Assembly (NCBI GenBank): GCA_035566435.1
Contig: DATMRF010000056.1
Span: forward strand, 1-49,902
Direction: 5' to 3'
DNA from: DATMRF01 sp035566435
GTDB taxonomy: Bacteria > Verrucomicrobiota > Verrucomicrobiia > Limisphaerales > UBA8199
Length of the DNA: 49,902 bases
Part shown: piece by piece, positions 1-7,712 of the stretch
How the letters are laid out: each line of letters begins with the position of its first letter
Position numbering within the stretch: position 1 is the stretch's first letter
Translations under genes and position numbers: made by a program
The notes under the pieces: generated by a model
Told to the model about the DNA's origin: nothing
Database searches by the model: none
The model's input: the letters and a program-made list of their open reading frames with translations, nothing else

Positions 1-42
1 GACTCTCACCCTCTGTGCGCGCTCGCTCTCAAGCGCACTAGC

Positions 43-140
43 CCAACGCTTCAGCGTTGGGTACGAGTGCGCAGGGGAGGAAGTCCCGACGGGACGGCTG
101 AAACTCGCACAAATCTTAAGAATTAAATGCGCTTGCCCTG
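43..140 (+). repeat. REP-like dispersed repeat, about 98 bp, left copy
   Basis: The sequence matches, in inverted orientation and at roughly 90% identity by eye, positions 49657-49754 at the other end of the window. It opens with a perfect hairpin CCAACGCTTCAGCGTTGG (43-60), has a second small hairpin GTCCCGACGGGAC (83-95) and ends in an AT-rich tail. The right copy changes the second hairpin to GTCCCGAAGGGAC, so the stem is kept while the loop varies. No ORF fits it. It is most likely a REP/MITE-type intergenic element. Confidence 0.8.
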
Positions 141-152
141 AGCAGTTGCGGC

Positions 153-180
153 TTGCCACCCCGTCGCCTCTCTTTAGAGT
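153..180 (+). promoter_or_regulatory. Predicted sigma-70-type promoter, possibly leaderless
   Basis: A -35 like TTGCCA (153-158), a 16-bp spacer and a -10 TAGAGT (175-180) precede the ATG at 187. Only six bases separate the -10 from the ATG, so transcription would start at or next to the start codon. The same -10 hexamer occurs in the ilvB leader promoter (4386-4391) and at 38314-38319. Prediction from motif and spacing only. Confidence 0.45.
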
Positions 181-186
181 GGTCTC

Positions 187-1122
187 ATGAAAATTAGCGG
201 GTTAGGGGTGGGTCTCCTCCTGGGGTCGCTGGCTTCGGTGCAGGCCCAGGTGACGGTCGAGGTGACGCAGGACCAGGACCAGTTCCTGCAGGGCGAAGCG
301 CTCCCGGTCGCCGTCCGCATCACCAATCGTTCCGGCGAACCGTTGCACCTGGGCGCCGACGTGGACTGGCTGACCTTTTTGATCGATTCACGCGACGCTT
401 TTGTGGTGCCCAAGAACGGGGAGGCCCCCGTGGCCGGCGAGTTCGTGCTCGAAACCTCGAAGGTGGCCGTCAAGCGGGTGGACCTGGCCCCTTATTTCAA
501 CCTTCCGCAGCCCGGCCGCTATGGCATCGTCGCCAATGTCCACATCAAGGACTGGAACCGGGATGTGACCAGCCCGCCGAGATACTTCAATGTCATCGAA
601 GGAGCGAAATTTTGGGAGCAGGAGGTCGGCGTTCCCAACCCTGCCGCAGCCGGCAACGCGCCGCCGGAGGTGCGCAAATACATGCTGCAACAGGTCAATT
701 ATATCAAGGGACAGCTTCGACTTTATCTGCGCTTGACCGATGGCTACGGCAGGACACTCCGGGTTTTTCCCATCGGCCCGATGGTCTCCTTCGGCCGGCC
801 GGACCCACAAGTGGACCGGCTCAGCAGACTCCACGTGCTCTACCAAAACGGAGCCTATTCCTTTAGCTACACTATCTTCAACCTTAACGGCGATGTGGTC
901 GCCCACCAAACCTACGACTACATCAGCACCCGCCCGCGCCTGCGCACCGATGACGACGGCAACATCTCCGTAATTGGAGGCACACGCCGCATCACTGAAA
1001 ATGATGTGCCTCCGCCCGACCCGAACAGCGCCACTAACGCCAGCCCCACCTCCGCTCTGCCCGCCACTAACACGGTCGCGAAGCCCGCCTTGTCGAACAC
1101 CTTCGCGCCCCTCAAACTGTAA
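187..1122 (+). CDS. Secreted protein of unknown function
   Basis: A 311-residue protein with a clear Sec signal peptide (residues 1-21, basic start, GVGLLLGSLASVQAQ-type core ending Ala-Gln-Ala). Residues 22-140 are rich in beta-strand patterns (VTVEVTQDQDQFLQGEALPVAVRITN), resembling an Ig-like or intracellular-proteinase-inhibitor-like beta sandwich. The tail (about 275-311) is a low-complexity Pro/Asn/Thr/Ala stretch. I do not recognise the family. It stands alone, divergent in orientation from the gene that follows, behind its own predicted promoter. No Shine-Dalgarno sequence is visible, in keeping with a leaderless transcript. Probably exported to the periplasm or surface. Confidence 0.8.
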   Translation: MKISGLGVGLLLGSLASVQAQVTVEVTQDQDQFLQGEALPVAVRITNRSGEPLHLGADVDWLTFLIDSRDAFVVPKNGEAPVAGEFVLETSKVAVKRVDLAPYFNLPQPGRYGIVANVHIKDWNRDVTSPPRYFNVIEGAKFWEQEVGVPNPAAAGNAPPEVRKYMLQQVNYIKGQLRLYLRLTDGYGRTLRVFPIGPMVSFGRPDPQVDRLSRLHVLYQNGAYSFSYTIFNLNGDVVAHQTYDYISTRPRLRTDDDGNISVIGGTRRITENDVPPPDPNSATNASPTSALPATNTVAKPALSNTFAPLKL

Positions 1123-1237
1123 CCCACGGCCTGGCGCACCTCGTCGGAGCAGAGACGGCTACGTCCACGGGGAACACTGCCAGCTACAAAGGCTTCTGGG
1201 GGACGTGGCCGTCCCCGCCCCGTCCCCGCTCAAGAAA

Positions 1238-2293
1238 TTACTCCGCCAAATCCTCTCGCGACTGGATTTGCGCCTGCAGCTCCTTCACAATCGGGGCCGC
1301 GCGGATAATGGCGTTCGCCTCCGTCTGGCCGCGAAAGGATTTCATTACCACGCGAACCGCGGCGATGGCATCCCCGTTCCGATCGCGCAAGGGCATGATG
1401 ACCGAGATCACTTCTTTCTCTTTCCCGTAATAGGTCTCGGCGCGCCTTATCACCTCGCGCTCCGTTTTACCCCCAGCCTGACCGATTTCCTTTTCGTTCC
1501 CACTCGCGACCATTCGCGTGCTCTGCGCGTCCCCGCCAGGAACGTAAACCTTCAACCCGAGGAGCCGCGGATAGCGGCTGAGTATGCCACGCACCAGCTT
1601 TTGCGCTGGCGGCTGGAACGGCTTATAGACAATTGTGGTGTCAGCGAAATAACTTACGGAATCCGATTTGGTCCAGAAGCCGATTTTGCCGCTCGCCAGG
1701 GCGTTGGCCTTATCCGTTACGTTGACCACCTCCTTGCCATCGAGCACGCAGCGAACGGTGCTGCCCTGGCACTCGACTTCGAGGTCGTGCCAGACCCCGC
1801 TGGGCACGGGGGAGTCGGGACCCACCAGCGGGCCGCGCTCTCCGTTCAGAACTTTGTAAAACTTGAACGTATTCCCCAGCGAGCTGGCGCGCGCCACATA
1901 GTAATTCGTCTCGTTCTGAACCCGAAACGCGATCCCCGCCATCTGCTCCATCACCCCCTTCACCGTCTTGAACCGCGTCGTGAGCTTGAAATCCCCGAAC
2001 GTCTCACCTTCGTAAATGAGCAGCGGAAAATGCTCGTCGGTCGGGTCCTGCGCCAACTGCGCAACTACCGACTGTTTCGTGACGGATGGCGCTTGCGGGT
2101 TAAGCGGCGGCAACGCGGGTGGCGCGTCATCCTGGATGATTTTCCAATCTCCCGGCTTGCCCTTGCCCATGACTGCGCTGCGGAACCCGGGCGGCGGCTG
2201 GCCCTGGGGCATTTCTCCGAATTCGAACCTGTGCTCGGCTGCCACTGCCGGCAGCACCATTACGACCAGAGCCCAACAAAACCGATTGCGCAT
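1238..2293 (-). CDS. Secreted DUF1080-like (3-keto-disaccharide hydrolase type) protein
   Basis: A 351-residue protein with a signal peptide (residues 1-19, ending AVAAE). Residues about 75-230 have the jelly-roll pattern of DUF1080/LamG-like proteins: EGETFGDFKLTTRFKTVKG, GIAFRVQNETNYYVARAS, and WHDLEVECQGSTVRCVLDGKE. Residues 240-350 (LSRYPRLLGLKVYV... VISVIMPLRDRNGDAIAAVRVV) look like a small PAS/Cache-like sensory or ligand-binding fold, an unusual addition. DUF1080 relatives act on, or bind, oxidised disaccharides outside the cytoplasm. It lies 55 bases downstream of ilvB on the same strand, so read-through is possible, though no functional link is obvious. The long opposite-strand ORF over it is a shadow. 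Confidence 0.75.
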   Translation of the reverse strand: MRNRFCWALVVMVLPAVAAEHRFEFGEMPQGQPPPGFRSAVMGKGKPGDWKIIQDDAPPALPPLNPQAPSVTKQSVVAQLAQDPTDEHFPLLIYEGETFGDFKLTTRFKTVKGVMEQMAGIAFRVQNETNYYVARASSLGNTFKFYKVLNGERGPLVGPDSPVPSGVWHDLEVECQGSTVRCVLDGKEVVNVTDKANALASGKIGFWTKSDSVSYFADTTIVYKPFQPPAQKLVRGILSRYPRLLGLKVYVPGGDAQSTRMVASGNEKEIGQAGGKTEREVIRRAETYYGKEKEVISVIMPLRDRNGDAIAAVRVVMKSFRGQTEANAIIRAAPIVKELQAQIQSREDLAE

Positions 2294-2348
2294 CAGGACC
2301 GGAGCGTAACAAGAACGCGCCCTGCGACAAGCTGTTTGGGTACCTGCG

Positions 2349-4214
2349 TCAGGCTTGCCAGATCATATCAGCCACCGTTCGCCCCGCCGGGATGAACGGA
2401 AGCACGTGCTCGGTGTAGGGGACGACTATGTCCAGCACATACGGTTCGTTGGCATCGAGCATGCGCTGGGTCGCTGCGCGCAAGTCTTTGCGGAACACAA
2501 CCCGCTCGCACTTCACGTTGAAGCTGTTGCACACCGCGACGTAATCGGGATAGATCTGGTGCCGGTTTTCCGGATCACCGAGGTAGGTATGACCGCGGTT
2601 GCCCTTGTAAAACCGGTCTTCCCATTGCATCACCATCCCCAGGTGCTGGTTGTTCAGGATGATCGCCTTGGCGGCAATTTTTTCGATGTGCGCGGTGGCC
2701 AGTTCCTGCACATTCATCAGAAACGAGCCATCGCCATCGATATCCACCACTTGCCGGTCGGGGCAGGCGACCTTGGCGCCCAGCGCGGCCGGGTAGCCGT
2801 AGCCCATCGCGCCCAGGCCGGCGCTGGTCAAAAGCTGGCGCGGGTATTTGAACTTGTAGAACTGCGCGGACCACATTTGGTGCTGGCCGACGCCCGTGGT
2901 GATGATGGCTTCGCCTTTCGTCAGTTCGTACAGCATCTCGATGGCCATCTGCGGCAGGATGACTTCATTCTCCCTGCCTTTGAGATGATCGCGCATGTGC
3001 TGGGACTTCATCACCTCGTCGGAAACGACGTAGCCAAACGGCGCCTTGGCCTTCCAGGCCTCCACCTGCTTGTGCCAGGCGGTGAATTGTTTCTGCAACG
3101 GCCGCTCGCGGAGCATCTCCGCCATTCGACCCAGCGCATACTTTACGTCGCTGACGATCGGCAGGTTCGCGGGCTTGTTCTTGTTGATCTCGGACGGATC
3201 GATGTCCAGGTGCACGATCGTGCCGCATTCGCAGAATTTCTCCACTTTGCCGGTGACGCGGTCGTCAAACCGCACGCCGAACGCCAGCAATAAATCCGCA
3301 CCGGGCGCGATCAGTTTTGCCTGGTCGGTAGGGCTCTTGCGCGGCTCGTATTCGCCGCTGACCGCCCAGTTCGCAAAGGCTGCGCCGTGCATCCCCAGCC
3401 AGCGCAGCGAAAGCCGGTGGGTTTCCGGGAACGCGCCGCAGCCCATGATCGTCGTCGTCACCGGAATCTGCGCGGCCTCGGAAAACCGCCGCAGCTCCTC
3501 GCTCGCATTGCCCGTGATGATGCCGCCGCCGACATACAGCAACGGCCGTTCCGATTTTTCCAGCAGTCCAATCACCTCATTTAGTTCGAGGTCGCTCGCT
3601 CGTTTGTTCGGATTGTAGCCCCGCAGGTTCACCTCTTTGGGGAACACGGGCTGCGTGCGCGCCTGCTGCACGTTCTTCGGCACGTCGATGAGCACGGGGC
3701 CGGGCCGGCCCGTCTGCGCGATATGAAAAGCCTCTTTGACGATGCGCGGGATATCGTTGATGTCGGTGATCAGATAGCTGTGCTTCACCACCGGCAGCGT
3801 CATGCCGTAAATGTCGGTTTCCTGGAACGCCCCTTTCCCAATCATCGATTGCGGCACCTGGCCCGTGATCGCGATCAACGGCACCGAATCCATATATGCG
3901 TCCGCAATCCCGGTGACCAGGTTGGTCGCCCCAGGGCCGCTCGTCGCCATGCAGACCCCCGCCCGCCCCGTCGCGCGCGCATACCCGTCCGCTGCAAAGG
4001 CCCCGCCTTGCTCGTGCCGCGGCAGGACCGTCCGAATCTTCGAACGCGTCAGTGCCTGGTGGATTTCCATGCTCGCGCCGCCCGGGTAGGCGAAGATCGT
4101 ATCCACACCTTCCCGTTCCAGGCACGCCACGAGGATTTCGCTGCCGGCCATCGTGGGGCCCAACTCCACCTTCTTGCCGGCGGCTTTCTTGGCCATTTCA
4201 GTTATCTTGCTCAT
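2349..4214 (-). CDS. ilvB: Acetolactate synthase, large (catalytic) subunit
   Basis: A 621-residue ThDP-dependent enzyme joining two pyruvates to acetolactate (or pyruvate and 2-oxobutyrate to acetohydroxybutyrate), the first step of Val/Leu/Ile synthesis. N-terminal PYR domain with YPGGASMEIHQAL and the ThDP-activating Glu in RHEQGGAFAADGYARATGR; central FAD/DHAP domain; C-terminal PP domain with the ThDP/Mg motif GDGSFLMNVQEL. Length is slightly above the usual 560-600 because of a basic N-terminal extension (MSKITEMAKKAAGKK). The start is preceded by a short spacer after the leader terminator. The regulatory subunit gene ilvN is not adjacent, and ilvC/ilvD are not in the window. Expression is probably controlled by the attenuator at 4254-4414. 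Confidence 0.97.
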   Translation of the reverse strand: MSKITEMAKKAAGKKVELGPTMAGSEILVACLEREGVDTIFAYPGGASMEIHQALTRSKIRTVLPRHEQGGAFAADGYARATGRAGVCMATSGPGATNLVTGIADAYMDSVPLIAITGQVPQSMIGKGAFQETDIYGMTLPVVKHSYLITDINDIPRIVKEAFHIAQTGRPGPVLIDVPKNVQQARTQPVFPKEVNLRGYNPNKRASDLELNEVIGLLEKSERPLLYVGGGIITGNASEELRRFSEAAQIPVTTTIMGCGAFPETHRLSLRWLGMHGAAFANWAVSGEYEPRKSPTDQAKLIAPGADLLLAFGVRFDDRVTGKVEKFCECGTIVHLDIDPSEINKNKPANLPIVSDVKYALGRMAEMLRERPLQKQFTAWHKQVEAWKAKAPFGYVVSDEVMKSQHMRDHLKGRENEVILPQMAIEMLYELTKGEAIITTGVGQHQMWSAQFYKFKYPRQLLTSAGLGAMGYGYPAALGAKVACPDRQVVDIDGDGSFLMNVQELATAHIEKIAAKAIILNNQHLGMVMQWEDRFYKGNRGHTYLGDPENRHQIYPDYVAVCNSFNVKCERVVFRKDLRAATQRMLDANEPYVLDIVVPYTEHVLPFIPAGRTVADMIWQA

Positions 4215-4253
4215 AGTTTAGTTCCAGTTGTGACTGGCCGGCGCAGGTGCAAT

Positions 4254-4289
4254 AAAAAACCCACGACCGTTTGCCAGCCGTGGGTTTTT
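4254..4289 (-). terminator. Intrinsic terminator of the ilvB leader (attenuator)
   Basis: Read on the minus strand, CCCACGGCTG pairs with CGGTCGTGGG around a GCAAA loop (10-bp stem with two G-U pairs), extended by flanking A/T pairs and followed by TTTTTTATT. It lies 40 bases upstream of the ilvB ATG and directly after the leader peptide, where a transcription attenuator should be. Confidence 0.9.
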
Positions 4290-4325
4290 GTCGAAATTCA
4301 GTTCAATTTCGACAAACGCCTCCGG
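4278..4325 (-). promoter_or_regulatory. Predicted antiterminator hairpin of the ilvB leader
   Basis: A perfect 12-bp stem, TTTGTCGAAATT / AATTTCGACAAA (4305-4316 with 4287-4298, loop 4299-4304), can extend outward through two 2x2 internal loops as GG:CC and CCG:CGG. The extension takes up the 5' arm of the terminator, so the two folds exclude each other. The 5' arm lies in the last codons of the leader peptide. The same eight bases TTCGACAA occur in leader codons 4-6 (4360-4367) and can pair with 4308-4315 instead, giving the third, anti-antiterminator fold. Confidence 0.8.
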
Positions 4326-4377
4326 CGGCGTCGGGTACGACGACGACCAGCAGTGCGACTTGTCGAATAACTAACAT
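4303..4377 (-). CDS. ilvB leader peptide (branched-chain amino acid attenuator peptide)
   Basis: A 24-codon ORF upstream of ilvB, too short for routine gene calling. Eleven of 24 residues are Leu, Val or Ile; it begins MLVIRQVALLVVVV, so codons 9-14 are Leu-Leu-Val-Val-Val-Val. The stop codon lies in the loop of the antiterminator hairpin, so a ribosome that finishes translation would cover the 5' arm and let the terminator form, while a ribosome stalled for charged Val/Leu/Ile tRNA would not. The arrangement copies the logic of enterobacterial ivbL/ilvL and actinobacterial ilvB leaders, with unrelated sequence. The start is only 8 bases from the -10 element and no Shine-Dalgarno is present. 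The peptide itself probably has no function once made. Confidence 0.85.
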   Translation of the reverse strand: MLVIRQVALLVVVVPDAAGGVCRN

Positions 4378-4385
4378 CGGGCGAG

Positions 4386-4414
4386 ACTCTAGTGAAGCAG
4401 CTCGCTCGCGTCAA
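4386..4414 (-). promoter_or_regulatory. Promoter of the ilvB leader transcript
   Basis: On the minus strand: -35 TTGACG (4409-4414), 17-bp spacer, -10 TAGAGT (4386-4391). The predicted start point, 7-9 bases on, falls at or within a few bases of the leader-peptide ATG (4377), so the mRNA would be leaderless or nearly so. Confidence 0.75.
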
Positions 4415-4553
4415 GCCCTGATTTTTTGGGCAATTCCGCCTAAAACTGGCACAAATTAGCGCTGGCAATCCATTGACTGTCATGTTACATACCCCGTCCG
4501 CTTCTTACCGGGAGCGGTGTCGAAACACAACCAAACGAACCGGATTTTAAGTT

Positions 4554-4709
4554 ATGTCACAGCATCGGAGTCTGCGCGCGGCTGCCACCATCGGCGGCAA
4601 ACGGAATGTGCTCAAACGCTTTGAGCGCATCGAACTGCTGAAAAAACGGGGCCAGTGGAAGCAAGGCGACCGCATCACCGGACTGCGCAAGACCAAAGCC
4701 GAAGTCTAA
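4554..4709 (+). CDS. PVC-type small basic protein (TIGR04137-like)
   Basis: A 51-residue, strongly basic protein: MSQHRSLRAAATIGGKRNV, then LKRFERIELLKKRGQWKQGD and ITGLRKTKAEV. The pattern RNVLKRxERIxxLxxxGxWxxGDxxxGLxK matches the small basic protein family restricted to the Planctomycetes-Verrucomicrobia-Chlamydiae group and thought to bind nucleic acid, perhaps in the ribosome; its role is not settled. It is transcribed divergently from the ilvB leader. Finding it is the strongest single indication of the host phylum. Missed by length-filtered gene callers. Family assignment is from memory of the motif. Confidence 0.85.
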   Translation: MSQHRSLRAAATIGGKRNVLKRFERIELLKKRGQWKQGDRITGLRKTKAEV

Positions 4710-4896
4710 CCTGCTTCCTCTTGGTGGGGTCCGTGGTGCCAATTCAACAGCGCCGCACGCCGGCGCCATTTCCGATCCGTCCCTCGTCACCGGCTTCTCG
4801 TCACCCGCGACCCGGCTTCCATTGTTCCAGCGGAGGAAGCTCAACCATTGGCCATCTCAGTCACTTGACACCTAACATCTGGTCCTCAGCACTCGA

Positions 4897-5601
4897 ATGC
4901 TTCGTTTGCAGAAATTTCTCGCCGACGCCGGCGTCGCATCCCGCCGCTCCGGTGAGCAACTGATCCTCGCCGGCCGCGTTCAGGTCAACGGTCGCACCGT
5001 CCAGGTCCTGGGCGCCAAGGTTGCGCCCGGTCACGACCAGGTCACCGTCGATGGTCAGCCGGTCCGCGCCCGGCGCAAACTCTACCTCGCTCTAAACAAG
5101 CCGCCCGGCCTGGTCTGCTCCCGCGACGACGAGTTTAACCGTCCCCGCATCTACGACTTGCTCCCAAGGGAATGGGCGCACTTGCATTCAGTCGGCCGTT
5201 TGGATTACAACAGTGAGGGCCTGCTCTTTTTGACCAACGACGGCGAGTTCAGCCTCCGGCTGACCCATCCCCGTTACGGCGTGCACAAGAAGTACCTGGC
5301 TACCGTTGAAGGCAGCGTGGACGACCAGATGCTCCGCCGCTTCACGCGCGGCCTCTTGTTTCAGGGCGAGAAGTTCAAAGCCGAACACGCCCGGCTGGTC
5401 TCGTCCAGCCACGCGCAGAGCGTCGTCGAATTGGATTTGGCCGAGGGCAAATATCGGGAAGTGCGCCGCTTGTTCGAATCGCAGGGACGCACCGTCAAAC
5501 GGTTGCAGCGGATTCAGATTGGCAAGATTAAGCTCGGCGAACTGCCGCCGGGCAAATGGCGAACGTTGACAGAGCCCGAGATTAAATCTCTAATGGGCTG
5601 A
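4897..5601 (+). CDS. rluB: 23S rRNA pseudouridine synthase, RsuA/RluB family
   Basis: A 234-residue protein with an N-terminal S4 RNA-binding domain (residues 1-60, MLRLQKFLADAGVASRRSGE) and a pseudouridine synthase domain (65-234). The catalytic Asp is in GRLDYNSEGLLFLTNDGE, typical of this family; KYREVRRLFESQGRTVKRLQR is the conserved C-terminal motif. It converts a uridine in large-subunit rRNA to pseudouridine (RluB modifies U2605 in E. coli; RluE, RluF and RsuA are related, so the exact site is uncertain). It starts the run of genes to 9912, and the next ATG follows after 7 bases. Confidence 0.9.
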   Translation: MLRLQKFLADAGVASRRSGEQLILAGRVQVNGRTVQVLGAKVAPGHDQVTVDGQPVRARRKLYLALNKPPGLVCSRDDEFNRPRIYDLLPREWAHLHSVGRLDYNSEGLLFLTNDGEFSLRLTHPRYGVHKKYLATVEGSVDDQMLRRFTRGLLFQGEKFKAEHARLVSSSHAQSVVELDLAEGKYREVRRLFESQGRTVKRLQRIQIGKIKLGELPPGKWRTLTEPEIKSLMG

Positions 5602-5608
5602 GTTATCT

Positions 5609-6760
5609 ATGAAACTGAACTTTTGGTTACTTTGCGGAACGATGCTTTCTTTCAACCTGCTCGCGCAGCAGGTCACGAACACGCCTCCGGCCGCGCCGCT
5701 CGAGACACCTGCGGCTGCGCCGATGGCTACCAACACCTCCTCGAACCCCGCCGGCACCAACGCCCCAGCCGCCAAGGCCGGCAAGAAAAAAACCGCCGCC
5801 AAAAAGCGCGCCACCGCCAAAAAGAAAAACCCCGCCGCCGAATTGAAGACCGTCCCCCTTGTCGCCGGCCCCGCTGTCGTTGAAGCCAACCACGTGAACG
5901 TCCGCGGCCAGGCCAAACTCAAAAGCGAAGTCGTCGGCCGGCTCGCCAAAGGCCAGCAAGTCACCGTCCTCCAGGAAATCACCCGCAACAATTCCGGCCC
6001 CGAAGAACCCTCCGCCTGGGCCAAAATCATCCTGCCGGCCGAGATTCACGTTTGGGTCAACACCGCCTTTATCGACGCCACCAACAAAGCCGTTCTCCCA
6101 CGCCGCCTCAACCTGCGCGCCGGCGCCGGCGAAAACTACAGCGTCCTCGGCCGCCTCGAACGCGGCGCCCCAATCAAGGACATTTCCACCAAAGGCGAAT
6201 GGACTGAGATCGAGGCCCCAACCAACGCCTACGCCTTTGTCGCTGCCCAGTACTTGAAACAACTTGCGCCGGGGGAACTCCCCGCCACCACCACGCTCGC
6301 AGAATCGCCCGGTGTAACCAACGCCGCGCCCGTCGTCCCCATGCCCCCAGCCACGACCGTCGCCGAAGCCCCCGCCGTCGTCCCCGCCACGACCGACACC
6401 CCTGCTGTCCCGCCAGCGGCTGAACCGGCCGCCGTTACTAACGCCCCGACCGAAACCGCCGCCACGGCCACCTCCACCAACGAGCCCGCCCCTGCCGTCG
6501 CCGACGAACCCCCGCCCAAACGCATCGTCGATCGCGAAGGCATCGTCCGCGGCACCTTCAGCATCCAGGCTCCGACCCATTTCGAACTGTACAGCCCCGA
6601 CACCGGCCACACCATCGACTACCTCTACTCCGCCTCCCCCAACCTTGACCTCCGCCGCTACAAAGGCCTGCGTATCGTCGTCACGGGCGAAGAAGCTCTT
6701 GAAGAACGCTGGGGCAACACCCCCGTCATCACCATCCAGAAGATCCAGGTGCTGGAGTAA
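5609..6760 (+). CDS. Secreted SH3-domain protein with Pro/Ala-rich linker
   Basis: A 383-residue protein with a signal peptide (1-20, LNFWLLCGTMLSFNLLAQQ). Residues 22-80 are Ala/Pro/Lys-rich, including alternating Lys/Ala (KAGKKKTAAKKRATAKKK), a histone-H1-like basic tract that could bind anionic polymer. Residues 85-155 and 160-215 are two bacterial SH3-like modules (VNVRGQAKLKSEVVGRLAKGQQV; LNLRAGAGENYSVLGRLERGAP), which usually bind peptidoglycan. A long Ala/Thr/Pro/Val linker follows (220-305), then a conserved C-terminal module that again resembles SH3. The stop overlaps the folD start as TAATG, so translation is probably coupled. Likely a cell-wall protein. Confidence 0.8.
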   Translation: MKLNFWLLCGTMLSFNLLAQQVTNTPPAAPLETPAAAPMATNTSSNPAGTNAPAAKAGKKKTAAKKRATAKKKNPAAELKTVPLVAGPAVVEANHVNVRGQAKLKSEVVGRLAKGQQVTVLQEITRNNSGPEEPSAWAKIILPAEIHVWVNTAFIDATNKAVLPRRLNLRAGAGENYSVLGRLERGAPIKDISTKGEWTEIEAPTNAYAFVAAQYLKQLAPGELPATTTLAESPGVTNAAPVVPMPPATTVAEAPAVVPATTDTPAVPPAAEPAAVTNAPTETAATATSTNEPAPAVADEPPPKRIVDREGIVRGTFSIQAPTHFELYSPDTGHTIDYLYSASPNLDLRRYKGLRIVVTGEEALEERWGNTPVITIQKIQVLE

Positions 6761-7659
6761 TGCCTCCGGCTAATCTCATCGACGGACGTGCCGTCGCCCG
6801 CGAACTCCTGGAGGAACTGGCCGCTCGCATCGCGGCGCTAAAATCCCGCGGCCTCCAGCCCGGCCTCGCTTTCGTGCGCGTCGGCGATGACCCCGCCTCC
6901 AAAGTCTATGTCGGCCGCAAGGAAAAAGCCTGCACCGACCTTTCGCTTTACTCACAAACCACCGTCCTGCCTGATTCCGCCAGCGAACCTGAACTCCTCC
7001 AGCTCCTCGCCCGCCTCAATTCCGACACCCGGCTCCACGGCATCCTCGTTCAGGCCCCGCTCCCCGCTCACATCCGGCCTGCCGCCGTCTATTCCGCCGT
7101 CCTGCCCGAAAAAGACGTCGATGGCTTTCACCCCGTCAACGCCGGCAAACTCTTGCTGGGCGACCCATCGGGTTTCCTCCCCTGCACTCCCGCCGGCATT
7201 CGCGAACTCCTCATCCGCTCCGGTGTCAGAATCAGCGGCGCCGAAGTCGTTGTCCTGGGCCGCGGCAACATCGTCGGCAAACCCATGGCCGCTCTCCTCT
7301 GCCAGAAAGACAAGTTCGCCAACGCCACCGTCACCCTCTGCCATTCCGGCACCCGCGACATCTCCGCTCACTGCAGACGCGCCGACATCCTCGTCGCCGC
7401 CATCGGCGTCCCCGAATTCGTCCAGGCCAGCATGGTCAAACCCGGTGCCGTCGTTATCGACGTCGGCGTCAACCGCGTCTCCGACCCCGCCGCCAAATCC
7501 GGTTACCGGCTCGTCGGCGACGTCGACTTCCCCCGCGTCCAGCCCATCGCCGGCAGAATCACCCCCAATCCCGGCGGCGTCGGTCCCATGACCATCGCGA
7601 TGCTCATGCGCAATACCGTCCTCGCCGCCGAACGCTCCACCGGAAAGCATGAAACGTGA
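6760..7659 (+). CDS. folD: Bifunctional methylene-THF dehydrogenase / methenyl-THF cyclohydrolase
   Basis: A 299-residue FolD that interconverts 5,10-methylene- and 10-formyl-tetrahydrofolate for purine and formyl-Met synthesis. Motifs: YVGRKEKACTDL with the catalytic Lys; GILVQAPLPAHI; EKDVDGFHPVNAGKL; the NADP-binding VVLGRGNIVGKPMAALL; and ITPNPGGVGPMTIAMLM. Full length for the family. The ATG overlaps the previous stop. Just past the conserved end there is a short GATG-rich stretch (7647-7667, MKRDARC frame) resembling the GTGATGC arrays seen at 47651. Confidence 0.97.
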   Translation: MPPANLIDGRAVARELLEELAARIAALKSRGLQPGLAFVRVGDDPASKVYVGRKEKACTDLSLYSQTTVLPDSASEPELLQLLARLNSDTRLHGILVQAPLPAHIRPAAVYSAVLPEKDVDGFHPVNAGKLLLGDPSGFLPCTPAGIRELLIRSGVRISGAEVVVLGRGNIVGKPMAALLCQKDKFANATVTLCHSGTRDISAHCRRADILVAAIGVPEFVQASMVKPGAVVIDVGVNRVSDPAAKSGYRLVGDVDFPRVQPIAGRITPNPGGVGPMTIAMLMRNTVLAAERSTGKHET

Positions 7660-7712
7660 TGCGCGATGCTCTGTTATCGACAATCCGCTCTTAACCATCA
7701 ACTCCCGCCTCG

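Noticed and set aside
974..2395. 473-codon plus-strand frame opposite the DUF1080-like gene and part of ilvB
   Set aside because: No domain, Arg/His-rich antisense composition, lies over a well-supported gene. The same holds for the long antisense frames at 2355-3293, 5627-6610, 10256-11410 and 45027-47528.
4298..4483. 61-codon minus-strand frame over the ilvB leader
   Set aside because: It crosses the promoter and hairpins; the in-phase leader ORF at 4303-4377 explains the sequence better.
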